Part shown: in pieces, positions 8,959 to 17,220 of the stretch
How positions within the stretch are numbered: the first letter of the stretch is position 1
Layout of the letters: every line of letters starts with the position of its first letter
NCBI RefSeq assembly: GCF_009720145.1
Contig: NZ_CP046252.1
Span: 372,001-436,000 of the forward strand
Direction of reading: 5' to 3'
Length of the DNA stretch: 64,000 nt
Source: Sphingobium sp. CAP-1
GTDB taxonomy: Bacteria; Pseudomonadota; Alphaproteobacteria; Sphingomonadales; Sphingomonadaceae
Notes under the pieces: generated by a model
What the model saw: only the letters and a program-made list of their open reading frames with translations
Databases searched by the model: none
Told to the model about the DNA's origin: nothing
Made by a program: the position numbers and the translations under genes

Positions 8959-9279
8959 TTACAGCGTGCAGCGGATGCGCTTGCCCTTCGACAGATAGGT
9001 GTCGGACTGGCTGCTATAGCTCTTGTAACGGCCCGCACAGGCGCTTTGATGGCGCGATTTGCCGGCCTGCTTGCGGACGGGCGCCTTGCTCTGCGACCTG
9101 TCGCTCTGGCGCTTTGCCGGGGTTTGCGCGGCGGGTTTGGCGGTGGCAGGGGCGGCAGGGGCGGCAGGGGCGTCCTGGCGACGCGGCGCCTGGGCCTGGG
9201 CGGGCAGGGCCGACAGGCCGAGCAGGGTCGGGCCGAGCAGGGACAGGGCGGCCAGAGCCAGCAGCGGACGTTTGTTCAT
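8959..9279 (-). CDS. BA14K-like small secreted protein
   Basis: A 106-residue protein with a cleavable signal peptide (to about residue 30, A-Q-A), a central Ala/Pro/Lys-rich linker, and a C-terminal domain with a C-x-x-R-Y-K-S-Y pattern and terminal C-T-L. This resembles the BA14K family (a Brucella immunoreactive protein; repeats with 'YC..RY.SYD' and a distal Cys). The two cysteines probably form a disulfide. The start at 9279 is preceded by GAAAGG; a longer in-frame start at 9366 would bury the signal peptide and is unlikely. Function in sphingomonads is not known. It lies 36 bases upstream of the EF-hand gene on the same strand. Confidence 0.7.
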   Translation of the reverse strand: MNKRPLLALAALSLLGPTLLGLSALPAQAQAPRRQDAPAAPAAPATAKPAAQTPAKRQSDRSQSKAPVRKQAGKSRHQSACAGRYKSYSSQSDTYLSKGKRIRCTL

Positions 9280-9554
9280 GATAGGCCTTTCACTTTGCGA
9301 TAAAGGGCGGCAGCCGATGCCGGCGCGTCCCGGCCCGTCTTTGGAACCGGCACTTTGCGCTGCCATTTCACGAATATTTCAGAACCGGCGATCGCGATCG
9401 GCATTGTCAGGATCGCGGATCGGGCGGCCGGTTGCCGCCTGCATTTCGCCGCTGCCCCGTTTCGGCTCATATGATTTTTGTCAATGAGGGTGGCGTCTGA
9501 CTTCCGCCTGACATAGTTGGGGTGGAAAGGGGGCGCATCAAAGCCAGCGGGATC

Positions 9555-10121
9555 ATGCTTCATAAGAGGGCAGGTCGCGCGCAGGAGCGGAGCAGCCCAT
9601 TGTCCATCCTCACTATCGATTTCGAGGCATCCTGCCTGCCGCGCCATGGCCGCTCCTTTCCGATCGAGGTCGGGGTCGCGGGCGACGGCGTCGCGCGGAG
9701 CTGGCTGATCCGGCCGCATGAAAGCTGGGCCGGCTGGGACTGGACCGTCGAGGCGGAAGCGTTGCACGGCCTCAGCCAGGATCGCATCGCGCAGGACGGG
9801 CAGCCGGTCGAGATCGTCCTGGCCGAACTGGCGGCGTGCGCCGTGGGCCGGCGTGTGGTTGCCGACAGCCTGCTCGATCAGGGCTGGCTCGACACGCTGG
9901 CGTCGGCGGCCGGCGTCGCCGCGCCCTTCCGTATCGATCATGTCGCGACCCTGTTCGACGAGCAGGCCGCCGATGAAGCGCGGATCGCCGCTGCGGTGGC
10001 TTATGCCGACGCGCAGGGGGCCGTGCGGCACCGGGCGGCCGGCGACGCGCTGTGGCTGGCGGCGGTGATCGGTCATGTGGCCGGTATGCGCCCCGTTCCC
10101 GCCCTGCTGGCGGCGCAATGA
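9555..10121 (+). CDS. 3'-5' exonuclease-like (RNase H fold, DEDD type) protein
   Basis: A protein of about 188 residues with an I-D-F-E-A-S motif near its start, matching Exo I of DnaQ-like exonucleases, where D and E bind metal. An H-R-A-A-G-D-A-L-W segment near the C-terminus matches Exo III, with H and D catalytic. The middle region has a plausible Exo II aspartate (V-A-D-S-L-L-D). Such stand-alone proteins degrade nucleic acid 3' ends, but the substrate here is unknown. The start is uncertain: ATG at 9555, or TTG at 9600 preceded by AGGAGCGGAG, which would place the motif right after the start. It sits alone on the plus strand between the BA14K gene and a secreted protein gene. Confidence 0.75.
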   Translation: MLHKRAGRAQERSSPLSILTIDFEASCLPRHGRSFPIEVGVAGDGVARSWLIRPHESWAGWDWTVEAEALHGLSQDRIAQDGQPVEIVLAELAACAVGRRVVADSLLDQGWLDTLASAAGVAAPFRIDHVATLFDEQAADEARIAAAVAYADAQGAVRHRAAGDALWLAAVIGHVAGMRPVPALLAAQ

Positions 10122-10200
10122 CGGCGGGTGTTTTCGCGCCGCAGCAATAATTTGTTACACCCGGCCCATTACGCAGACATTCAGCGCACCTACACCCGAC

Positions 10201-10230
10201 GCAATTCCCGGTTCCCGTGAACCGGATTGC
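10201..10230 (+). promoter_or_regulatory. Hairpin just upstream of the ribosome binding site of the next gene
   Basis: CCGGTTC/GAACCGG with a 4-base loop is extended by GCAAT/ATTGC across a 2-base bulge. It ends one base before the AAAGGAG Shine-Dalgarno at 10232-10238. It could be a 5'-UTR stability element; no regulator is known. Confidence 0.4.
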
Positions 10231-10247
10231 CAAAGGAGTAGCCCCCC

Positions 10248-10691
10248 ATGTTCCTGACCATCGCATCCCAGACCCTGGCCGTTTTGGCCGCCGCCATGTC
10301 GCCCGTCCACAGCACAGAAATCAGCCATGGCGCACAGGCCTATAGCGCCAGCTACCATGCCCAGCCCTCGATCAGCCTGCGCCAGGTCGAACCCCGCTTC
10401 GCCAACCGCAATGCCGTGCCGGTATGTCGCTGGCAGGCGGACGTGACCGTCAACCGTGCCGTCGTCGCCCAGGGGCGCGCCGTCCCCGCCTTCGGCAAGG
10501 CGATCCATCGCTTCGCTCCGCTGTCGGGCAGCTATGCCGGTAGCTGTGCCGCCGCCCGCAGCCAGATCGACGCGCAGGTCGCGCGCTATACGCAATCCAG
10601 GGCCGCCGAAGCGGTTGCCGTCGCGGAGCAGGACCGCGCCGTGCTGGTGAACGAACTGGACGGCGTGCGCGCCCTGACCGTGCAGGGCTGA
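10248..10691 (+). CDS. Hypothetical secreted protein upstream of response regulator
   Basis: A 147-residue protein of no family I recognise. Residues 1-22 look like a signal peptide. The mature part contains two cysteines (in V-C-R-W-Q and G-S-C-A-A) and an alanine-rich helical C-terminal half. AAAGGAG sits 9 bases before the ATG. Its TGA stop overlaps the ATG of the response regulator by one base, so the two are translationally coupled and probably work in the same process. A periplasmic role is likely from the signal peptide; nothing more can be said. Confidence 0.75.
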   Translation: MFLTIASQTLAVLAAAMSPVHSTEISHGAQAYSASYHAQPSISLRQVEPRFANRNAVPVCRWQADVTVNRAVVAQGRAVPAFGKAIHRFAPLSGSYAGSCAAARSQIDAQVARYTQSRAAEAVAVAEQDRAVLVNELDGVRALTVQG

Positions 10692-11401
10692 TGAGCGCAC
10701 CGCTGGTATTGATTGCCGAAACGCAGCAGGAATTGCGGCATAATGTCCGCGACTATCTGGAGCAGAGCGGGTTCCGCGCTCTGCCTGCGGCTTCGGCCAG
10801 CGACATCTTCAATGCCCTGACCAGCGCTCCGGTTGGCGCGGTGGTGCTGGATGCATCGCTGCGCGGGCCGGATGGGCTGGATCTGTGTCGCGACGTGCGC
10901 CAGCGCAGCGATGTGCCGATCATTCTGGTCAGCGCCAACAGTTCGGAGGTCGACCGCGTGGTTGGCCTCGAACTGGGCGCCGACGACTATATGGCCAAGC
11001 CCTATTCGGCGCGCGAACTCGCTGCCCGCCTGCGCGCCGTGCTGCGCCGGGGGCGGGGCGAGCGCGCGCTGGGCCTGCGCCGCCAGACCCAGGCGATCTT
11101 CGACGGCTGGGTGGTGGATTTCGCGCGGCGCGAGGTCGCCGATCCGCAGGGCGGCCTTGTCGACCTGACTGCCGCCGAATTTGCGTTGCTCGCGGTGTTC
11201 ATCGATCATCCCCAGATAGTCATCGCCCGCGTCCGGCTGATGGAACTGGCGGGAGTGCGCGACGCGCCCTCGTCCGACCGCAGCATCGACGTGCTGGTCA
11301 GCCGCCTGCGCCGCAAGCTGGGGGAGGGCGGCCGCCCCGCCCCGATCGTAACGGTGCGCGGTGTCGGCTATATGTTCAGCGCGCTGGTCGATCGCCGCTG
11401 A
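10691..11401 (+). CDS. OmpR/PhoB-type response regulator, atypical acidic pocket, no partner kinase
   Basis: A 236-residue regulator with an N-terminal receiver domain (1-120) and a C-terminal winged-helix DNA-binding domain (about 135-233, with D-R-S-I-D-V-L-V-S-R-L-R-R-K-L and V-R-G-V-G-Y-M-F). The phospho-acceptor is Asp54, with Ser81 and Lys103 as switch residues. The Mg-binding acidic pair, normally E/D-D, is Glu10-Thr11 here, so one metal ligand is missing. No histidine kinase is adjacent. It closely resembles the regulator at 15093, which keeps the E-D-D motif and has a kinase. It overlaps the secreted protein gene by one base. It may work with reduced or no phosphorylation, or be cross-phosphorylated. 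Confidence 0.9.
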   Translation: MSAPLVLIAETQQELRHNVRDYLEQSGFRALPAASASDIFNALTSAPVGAVVLDASLRGPDGLDLCRDVRQRSDVPIILVSANSSEVDRVVGLELGADDYMAKPYSARELAARLRAVLRRGRGERALGLRRQTQAIFDGWVVDFARREVADPQGGLVDLTAAEFALLAVFIDHPQIVIARVRLMELAGVRDAPSSDRSIDVLVSRLRRKLGEGGRPAPIVTVRGVGYMFSALVDRR

Positions 11402-11450
11402 CACTCGCGATCCCGCGTCGATCGGCGCTTTTTCGCTATTCGGCGCGGGG

Positions 11451-11480
11451 TTGGGCGGGTTTTACGCTCAGACATATTAT
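11451..11480 (+). promoter_or_regulatory. Candidate promoter of the carbonic anhydrase gene
   Basis: TTGGGC (11451-11456) and TATTAT (11475-11480) are separated by 18 bases and lie about 100 bases before the start codon. The -10 is good and the -35 is partial. No other clear candidate is seen in the 181-base gap. Confidence 0.3.
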
Positions 11481-11582
11481 TTAACAATCCCGCTGCGCCG
11501 CAGCAAAGCCGTTTGTCTATCTGTCAAACTAGGCCGGTCCGCCCCCTGACCGGAAAGCCATTTGAAGAAGAGGATAGACTCC

Positions 11583-12281
11583 ATGAACGAGCTTATCGGT
11601 CGCGTCCTGAATTTCGAGACGAAAGTCTTTCCGAACGAAAGCGCGCTCTACAACCAGTTGGCCAGCCATGGCCAAAGCCCCAAGGCGCTGATGATCTCCT
11701 GCGCTGACAGCCGCATCGTGCCCGAACATATCATGCAGGCCGCGCCCGGCGATCTGTTCGTCTGCCGCAACGCCGGCAACATCGTTCCGCCCCACGCCAC
11801 CCAGAATGGCGGCGTCACATCGACCGTCGAATATGCGGTGATGGTGCTGGGCGTGCGCGACATCATCGTGTGCGGCCACAGCGACTGCGGCGCGATGAAG
11901 GCGCTGTCGACCAATGCCGACCTGACCGCCATGCCCAATGTCGCCGCCTGGCTGCGGCACAGCCATGCCGCGCAGAAGGTGTGCCGCGAAAGCTATTCGG
12001 ACGACCTCAGCGACGCCGACAAGCTGCGCAACATGGCGCTGGAAAATGTCGTCGCCCAGCTTGCCCATCTGCGCACCCATCCGTCGGTGGCGTCGGGCAT
12101 CGCGCGTGGCGATATTGCGCTGCACGGCTGGTATGTCGATATTCATGCCGGGCAGGTTCTGGGTCTGGATGGCGCAAGCGGTCGCTTCCTGCCGCTGCGC
12201 GAAGGCCAGCCGATGCCGATCGCACTGCCCCATGGCCGCCGCCTCGCGGCCGAAACCATTTACGCCCAGGCGGCGGAGTAA
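11583..12281 (+). CDS. Beta-class carbonic anhydrase
   Basis: A 232-residue cytosolic zinc enzyme that interconverts CO2 and bicarbonate. The zinc ligands are Cys40, His99 and Cys102, with the catalytic Asp42-Arg44 dyad in C-A-D-S-R and the H-S-D-C-G-A motif. The start at 11583 is preceded by GAAGAGG; an upstream in-frame ATG at 11562 is less likely. Only three bases separate the stop from the SulP transporter start, so the two form an operon. This pairing is found widely and suggests trapping of imported bicarbonate or supply for carboxylation. Confidence 0.95.
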   Translation: MNELIGRVLNFETKVFPNESALYNQLASHGQSPKALMISCADSRIVPEHIMQAAPGDLFVCRNAGNIVPPHATQNGGVTSTVEYAVMVLGVRDIIVCGHSDCGAMKALSTNADLTAMPNVAAWLRHSHAAQKVCRESYSDDLSDADKLRNMALENVVAQLAHLRTHPSVASGIARGDIALHGWYVDIHAGQVLGLDGASGRFLPLREGQPMPIALPHGRRLAAETIYAQAAE

Positions 12282-12284
12282 ATC

Positions 12285-13781
12285 ATGCTCAAGGCTCTTT
12301 CCGGCGGCACTTTCAGCCGCGACTTCACGGCGTCGATCGTCGTCTTTCTGGTGGCCATGCCGCTTTGTATGGGCATCGCCATTGCGTCCGGCGTGCCACC
12401 GGAAAAGGGCTTGATCACTGGCATTATCGGTGGCCTCGTCGTCGGCCTGCTGGCGGGTTCGCCCTTGCAGGTCAGCGGCCCGGCGGCGGGTCTGGCGGTC
12501 ATCGTCTTTGAAATCGTGCGCGAACAGGGGCTGTCGGCGCTTGGCCCGATCCTGATCCTGGCGGGCGCGATCCAGATCGTTGCCGGCCTGCTCAAGGTTG
12601 GCGGCTGGTTCCGCGCCATCTCGCCCGCCGTCGTGCATGGCATGTTGGCGGGCATCGGCGTGCTGATCGTGGTCGGCCAGTTCCATGTGCTGTTCGATGA
12701 CAAGCCCCTGTCCAGCGGCCTGCACAATCTGATCGCCATGCCGGGCCAGATTTTCGGCCTGTCAAATGGTGACGCCGCCACCGCCTTCGCGGTCGGCCTC
12801 GTCACCATCTTCGGTATGCTGGGATGGGAGAAATTCCGTCCGGCTTCGATGAAGCTGGTCCCCGGTGCGCTGGTTGGCGTGGTGCTGGCGACGATCGTCG
12901 CCTTCACGCTCGGCCTGCCGGTTGCGCGCGTGTCGGTGCCCGAATCGATCGTCGCGGCGATCAGCCTGCCCGAACAGGGTCTGCTGGCGCAGTTGCTCAA
13001 CCCGACCGTCATCACCACCGCGATCGCCATCGCCTTCATCGCCAGCGCCGAAACCCTGCTGTCGGCGGCGGCGGTGGACCGGATGCATGACGGCGTGCGC
13101 ACCAACTATAACCGGGAACTGAGCGCGCAGGGCGTGGGCAACCTGCTGTGCGGCTTTGCCGGCGCGCTGCCGATGACCGGCGTGATCGTCCGCTCGTCCG
13201 CCAACGTGCAGGCCGGCGCCAAGACCCGCCTGTCGGCGATCCTGCACGGCGTCTGGATTTTGGGCTTCGTCGCGCTGCTGCCCTGGCTGCTGCGGGAAAT
13301 CCCTATGGCGGCGCTGGCCGGCATTCTGGTCATCACCGGCGTCCGTCTGGTGAGCGTGGCGCATGTGAAGCATCTCTTCCACCTCTATGGCCCGCTCCCG
13401 GCCGTGGTGTGGGCCGCGACCCTGATCTGCGTCGTCGCGACCGACCTGCTGACCGGCGTGCTGGTGGGCATTGGTCTGTCGCTGCTGGAACTGCTGCCGC
13501 ACGCCAGGAAATTGCGCCTCAAGGTCGAGGAGGAAAGCCGGGGCGACGCGCATGAAGTGGCGCTGCGCGGCACCGCCACCTTCCTCAACCTGCCCGGCCT
13601 GTCAGCCCGGCTCGACTCGCTGCCTGCCGCTGGCCTCGTCATCCTGAACGTCGAACGTCTCGGCCATATCGATCATACCTGCGCGGAAATGCTGCGCGAA
13701 TGGGTTGATCGCCGCCGGGGCGCCGGCGCCCCGGTGGAACTGTTCGGCGCAACCGGAAGGATGCGCCAGCTCGTCGCCTGA
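12285..13781 (+). CDS. SulP family anion transporter (likely bicarbonate)
   Basis: A 498-residue inner membrane protein with an N-terminal transmembrane domain of the SLC26/SulP type, including an early V-A-M-P-L-C-M-G-I-A-I-A-S-G-V-P-P segment and several Gly/Ala-rich helices. A short C-terminal STAS-like cytosolic domain spans roughly residues 425-498. SulP proteins move sulfate, bicarbonate, dicarboxylates or other anions. The direct linkage to a beta-carbonic anhydrase favours bicarbonate, similar to BicA-like transporters, but this is inference. The STAS part is compact compared with longer family members. A strong terminator follows. Confidence 0.9.
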   Translation: MLKALSGGTFSRDFTASIVVFLVAMPLCMGIAIASGVPPEKGLITGIIGGLVVGLLAGSPLQVSGPAAGLAVIVFEIVREQGLSALGPILILAGAIQIVAGLLKVGGWFRAISPAVVHGMLAGIGVLIVVGQFHVLFDDKPLSSGLHNLIAMPGQIFGLSNGDAATAFAVGLVTIFGMLGWEKFRPASMKLVPGALVGVVLATIVAFTLGLPVARVSVPESIVAAISLPEQGLLAQLLNPTVITTAIAIAFIASAETLLSAAAVDRMHDGVRTNYNRELSAQGVGNLLCGFAGALPMTGVIVRSSANVQAGAKTRLSAILHGVWILGFVALLPWLLREIPMAALAGILVITGVRLVSVAHVKHLFHLYGPLPAVVWAATLICVVATDLLTGVLVGIGLSLLELLPHARKLRLKVEEESRGDAHEVALRGTATFLNLPGLSARLDSLPAAGLVILNVERLGHIDHTCAEMLREWVDRRRGAGAPVELFGATGRMRQLVA

Positions 13782-13806
13782 CCCCCCCGTTTACCAGGCG
13801 ACGTTT

Positions 13807-13843
13807 GGCCGCCGTGCCCTCCCCGGCGCGGCGGCCTTTTCTT
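13807..13843 (+). terminator. Rho-independent terminator after the SulP gene
   Basis: GGCCGCCG and CGGCGGCC form an 8-bp stem with a 14-base loop, followed by TTTTCTT. It is 25 bases past the SulP stop codon. Confidence 0.8.
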
Positions 13844-14048
13844 GTCCGATTTCATTTTGGCAACAATATAGCAATATTGGTTGCGGATATAGAAAAGAAC
13901 CGTGCTTCCCATATCACAGCATGGTCTATCCTTTCGCAGTTGCAGTAAAAGCGGTTTGCCCGATGGCCGGGACAGAATAGGTCTTGGTCATCCGCCGGTA
14001 TCGGGGACGATGATCCAAAGATCTTCGAACCAGAGCGGATGCAGGACG

Positions 14049-14076
14049 GAACATTCCAACCTAAAGGGGAATGTTC
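14049..14076 (+). promoter_or_regulatory. Hairpin enclosing the ribosome binding site of the porin gene
   Basis: GAACATTCC (14049-14057) and GGAATGTTC (14068-14076) are perfectly complementary over 9 bp with a 10-base loop. The AAAGGGGA Shine-Dalgarno (14063-14070) lies partly in the loop and partly in the 3' arm, and the ATG at 14077 follows the stem directly. Folding of the mRNA would hide the ribosome binding site, so this may control translation. Confidence 0.55.
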
Positions 14077-14916
14077 ATGAAGTATCAAATCGCCTGTGCC
14101 GCCCTCGCGCTTCTTTCCAGCGCGCCGGCTTTTGCACAGGAAGAACCCGCCAGCCCCGTCTCCGTAACCGGCAGCGTGGCGCTCGTGTCCGACTATCGCT
14201 ATCGCGGCGTGTCGCAGAGTGACAAGGGCATGGCCGTGCAGGGCGGTATCACCGCGACGCATGAAAGCGGCTTCTACGCAGGCGTCTGGGGTTCGAACCT
14301 CGGCGGCTGGGGCCGGTTCGGCGGTGCCAATATGGAACTCGACCTGATCGCCGGCTATTCCGCGACGCTGGGCGAAGGCACGACCGTCGATGTCGGCCTG
14401 ACCTGGTATATGTATCCGTCGGGCGCGGACGAAACCGACTTCGCCGAACCCTATGTGAAGCTGTCGCACCAGTTCGGTCCGGTGAAGGGGCTGGTCGGCG
14501 TCGCCTACGCCCCCAAGCAGGAAGCGCTGGGCAAGGTGTGCAGCGATGCCGCCTGCACCGTCTATGATCCGGGCGACAAGGAAGATAATCTCTATGTCTG
14601 GGGCGACATCAGCGGCGCCGTGCCGAACACGCCGGTCACGTTGAAGGCGCATCTGGGCTATTCCAACGGCAATAGCGGCCTTGGCCCGAACGGCACGTCG
14701 ATCGCGCCCACCGGCAAATATCTCGACTGGATGGTCGGCGCCGATGTCGCCATCCCCGGCACGCCGCTGACGCTGGGCGTCGCCTATGTCGACACCGACA
14801 TCGCCCGCGTTGAGGAGGACTATCTGCGTCCGAACTTCATGGTCAATGACAGCAAGGACATCGGCAAGTCGATCGCCCGCAGCCAGGTCGTATTCTCGAT
14901 CTCGGCCGCCTTCTGA
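14077..14916 (+). CDS. TorF family putative porin
   Basis: A 279-residue outer membrane protein with a signal peptide (cleavage near A-F-A-Q, residue 22) followed by alternating beta segments. It begins with V-S-D-Y-R-Y-R-G-V-S-Q-S and ends V-F-S-I-S-A-A-F, the pattern of the TIGR02001/Gcw_chp (TorF) family. Such proteins are probable porins whose substrate is unknown. Two cysteines in a middle loop may form a disulfide. ATG at 14071 is an alternative start, but it lies directly on the Shine-Dalgarno, so 14077 is preferred. The gene sits between the carbonic anhydrase/SulP operon and a two-component system and has its own terminator. Confidence 0.88.
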   Translation: MKYQIACAALALLSSAPAFAQEEPASPVSVTGSVALVSDYRYRGVSQSDKGMAVQGGITATHESGFYAGVWGSNLGGWGRFGGANMELDLIAGYSATLGEGTTVDVGLTWYMYPSGADETDFAEPYVKLSHQFGPVKGLVGVAYAPKQEALGKVCSDAACTVYDPGDKEDNLYVWGDISGAVPNTPVTLKAHLGYSNGNSGLGPNGTSIAPTGKYLDWMVGADVAIPGTPLTLGVAYVDTDIARVEEDYLRPNFMVNDSKDIGKSIARSQVVFSISAAF

Positions 14917-14925
14917 TCCGTCGCG

Positions 14926-14949
14926 CCGGGCCTGGTTCGCCAGGCCCGG
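14926..14949 (+). terminator. Stem-loop terminator after the porin gene
   Basis: CCGGGCCTGG and CCAGGCCCGG form a perfect 10-bp stem capped by a TTCG tetraloop, 9 bases after the stop codon. The T-run is distant (about 14968), so termination may be partial. Confidence 0.65.
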
Positions 14950-15031
14950 TCGCTTCTCCGGCCGCCCTTTTTCTGAGCCGTGACAAATTGTTGCTATCGT
15001 TCAGACGGGCCGTTTCCACAGGTGCGCGCGG

Positions 15032-15060
15032 TTGACCCTTGTTCCGGCGAGTCCTATCTC
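15032..15060 (+). promoter_or_regulatory. Candidate sigma-70-like promoter of the two-component operon
   Basis: TTGACC (15032-15037) and TATCTC (15055-15060) are spaced by 17 bases and end 32 bases before the response regulator ATG. Confidence 0.45.
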
Positions 15061-15092
15061 GCTGACATGACTTTTGTCCCGCTGATTGCCGC

Positions 15093-15803
15093 ATGACCGC
15101 CCCGTCGATCATCCTCGTCGAAGACGATCCGCCGCTGCGCACGCTCACCGCGCGCGCGCTTCAGGAACATGGCTATCAGGTCCGTCCGGCCTCCTCCGGC
15201 CCGGAAATGTGGGTCGCGTTCGACGCCGGCCCGGTCGACCTGGTCGTGCTGGACGTGATGTTGCCCGGCACCAACGGCATCGACCTGTGCCGTCAGATCC
15301 GGCGCAAGAGCGATGTCCCCATCATCTTCATCAGCGCCAAGGGCAGCGAGACGGACCGTATCGTCGGCCTTGAACTGGGCGCCGACGATTATCTTCCCAA
15401 GCCGTTCGGCACGCGCGAACTGATCGCCCGCATCCGCGCCATCCTGCGCCGCGTCGGCGTGGAGCGTGGCCCGGACGAACATCGTGAGAGCGAGGCGCGC
15501 TTCGACGGCTGGACCGTCAACTTCCCGCGCCGCGAACTCAGTTCTCCCACCGGCGCGATCGTCGACCTGACCGGGGCGGAATTCGACCTGCTCGGCTCCT
15601 TCCTCAGCCATCCACAGCGCGTCATCGCCCGCGAACGGCTGATCGAACTGTCGCGCACCCGCATGGGCGACAGTAGCGACCGCAGCATCGACGTGCTGGT
15701 CAGCCGCCTGCGCCGCAAGCTGACGACGAGCGACAAGGCCGCGCCGATCACCACCGTTCGGGGTGTGGGCTATATGTTCAATGCAGAGGTCAGCCGCGCT
15801 TGA
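15093..15803 (+). CDS. OmpR/PhoB-type response regulator
   Basis: A 236-residue regulator with a complete receiver active site: acidic cluster Glu10-Asp11-Asp12, phospho-acceptor Asp54, a serine in I-F-I-S-A-K, and the D-D-Y-L-P-K-P-F lysine. The C-terminal winged helix carries D-R-S-I-D-V-L-V-S-R-L-R-R-K-L and V-R-G-V-G-Y-M-F. It is encoded directly before, and overlaps by four bases, a sensor histidine kinase that should phosphorylate it. It has the same length and strong similarity to the orphan regulator at 10691, pointing to a duplication. Target genes are unknown; the adjacent porin is a natural candidate. Confidence 0.93.
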   Translation: MTAPSIILVEDDPPLRTLTARALQEHGYQVRPASSGPEMWVAFDAGPVDLVVLDVMLPGTNGIDLCRQIRRKSDVPIIFISAKGSETDRIVGLELGADDYLPKPFGTRELIARIRAILRRVGVERGPDEHRESEARFDGWTVNFPRRELSSPTGAIVDLTGAEFDLLGSFLSHPQRVIARERLIELSRTRMGDSSDRSIDVLVSRLRRKLTTSDKAAPITTVRGVGYMFNAEVSRA

Positions 15804-17128
15804 AACGCCATGTCAGGGGATCGCTGGGGCTGCTCGGACGGCTTTCCGCGATCCTGCTGCTGACGGTGACGCTGGAATTTGCGGTCGGCACGCTGATCTA
15901 CGAACGCACCAGCCAGCTTTCGCTTCAGGATGATGAGGCGCGGCGGCTGGCCGAACATCTGGTCATCGCCCGCAAGCTGCTGGCGGAGCAGCCGCTGGCC
16001 GAACGGCCGGCGCTGGGTCTGCAACTGACCACCGACCGCTACGACGTTCACTGGTCCCCCTCTGCCCCGCCGCCACAGCAATTGTCGCCGGAACTGGAGC
16101 GGATGCGCTTGCAGGTCGTCGCCTGGGAACCCAGCCTCGAACGATCGGGCCTGTGGCTGCGGCTCCATCCCGCGCGCCCTTCGGAAATCAATGGCGGGCT
16201 GCGGCTGGGCGACGGCAGTTGGCTCTATTTCGCCATGCATAATAGCGGCGGCAAATGGGCGTTTACGCTGGGCCGCATGGGGCTGGCGCTGATTCCGGTG
16301 CTGGCGCTGCTGATCGCCGGCTGGCTGCTGATCCGCCAGACGCTGGCGCCGCTGCGCGACCTGACCCATGCCACCCACAAGATCGGCCGTGGCGTCGAAG
16401 TCCTCGTTCCCGAAGCCGGCACCAGCGACGTGCGCAACCTCATCACCGCGTTCAACGTCATGCAGGCGCGCATCCATCGCCTGATCGACGAACGCACCGA
16501 AACCCTCGCGGCCGTCGGCCACGACCTGCGCACGCCGCTCGCCCGGTTGCAATTGCGGCTGGAGACGGTGAAGGACCGTGACGTGCAGGAGGCGATGGGC
16601 GGCGATCTGGAGGAAATGGGCGCGATGCTGGAATCGCTGCTCGCCTTTCTCGGCGGCGAAAAAGATCCCGAACCGCCTGTCCGCACCGACATTGCCGTCA
16701 GCATCGCCACCGTGGTCGACGCCTTTCAGGACCATGGCGACGATGTCACCTATGACGGGCCGGACCATCTGGAAATGGACGTGCGCGCGTTGTCGATGCG
16801 CCGCGCGGTGCGCAACCTCATTGAAAATGCGCTCCATTATGGCCAGCGCGCGCGGGTTTCGCTGGAGCGGGTCGGCAATGAATTGCTGATCCGGGTCGAT
16901 GATGACGGCCCCGGCATCCCGCGCGAGCGGCTGGAGGAAGTGCTGCGCCCCTTCTCCCGCCTAGATGATGCACGCCAGCGCAACACGCGCGGTCTGGGGC
17001 TTGGCCTGGCCATCGTGCAGAAGGCGGTGGCGGCAGAGGGCGGGCAGCTCACTTTGTCGAACCGGCCCGAAGGCGGCCTGCGCGCTGAAATCTGCCTGCT
17101 TCTGCCCCGGTCGGCGGCGCGCAGCTAA
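15800..17128 (+). CDS. Sensor histidine kinase (EnvZ-like architecture)
   Basis: A 442-residue inner membrane kinase. Two transmembrane helices at about residues 15-34 and 156-178 flank a periplasmic sensor region of about 120 residues. A HAMP segment follows (about 179-232), then the H-box with His241 in A-V-G-H-D-L-R-T-P-L-A-R. The ATPase domain has N-L-I-E-N-A-L-H-Y-G (N box), D-D-G-P-G-I-P (G1) and G-L-G-L-G-L-A-I (G2). It starts with TTG overlapping the regulator stop by four bases, so the pair is translationally coupled. The sensed signal is unknown. Confidence 0.92.
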   Translation: MKRHVRGSLGLLGRLSAILLLTVTLEFAVGTLIYERTSQLSLQDDEARRLAEHLVIARKLLAEQPLAERPALGLQLTTDRYDVHWSPSAPPPQQLSPELERMRLQVVAWEPSLERSGLWLRLHPARPSEINGGLRLGDGSWLYFAMHNSGGKWAFTLGRMGLALIPVLALLIAGWLLIRQTLAPLRDLTHATHKIGRGVEVLVPEAGTSDVRNLITAFNVMQARIHRLIDERTETLAAVGHDLRTPLARLQLRLETVKDRDVQEAMGGDLEEMGAMLESLLAFLGGEKDPEPPVRTDIAVSIATVVDAFQDHGDDVTYDGPDHLEMDVRALSMRRAVRNLIENALHYGQRARVSLERVGNELLIRVDDDGPGIPRERLEEVLRPFSRLDDARQRNTRGLGLGLAIVQKAVAAEGGQLTLSNRPEGGLRAEICLLLPRSAARS

Positions 17129-17220
17129 AAGAGAAACTGTCCGACCCCAAGCAAAACTCGTTTATCCTCGTCCTCCCGGCCACGCTATGCCCGTAGCGAG
17201 AAGCGCAAGAGGCGGACAAG

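Noticed and set aside
5929..9303. Long plus-strand open frames opposite the second receptor and the EF-hand gene
   Set aside because: They lie antisense to genes with clear domains and consist of low-complexity Arg/Ala/Gly-rich sequence.
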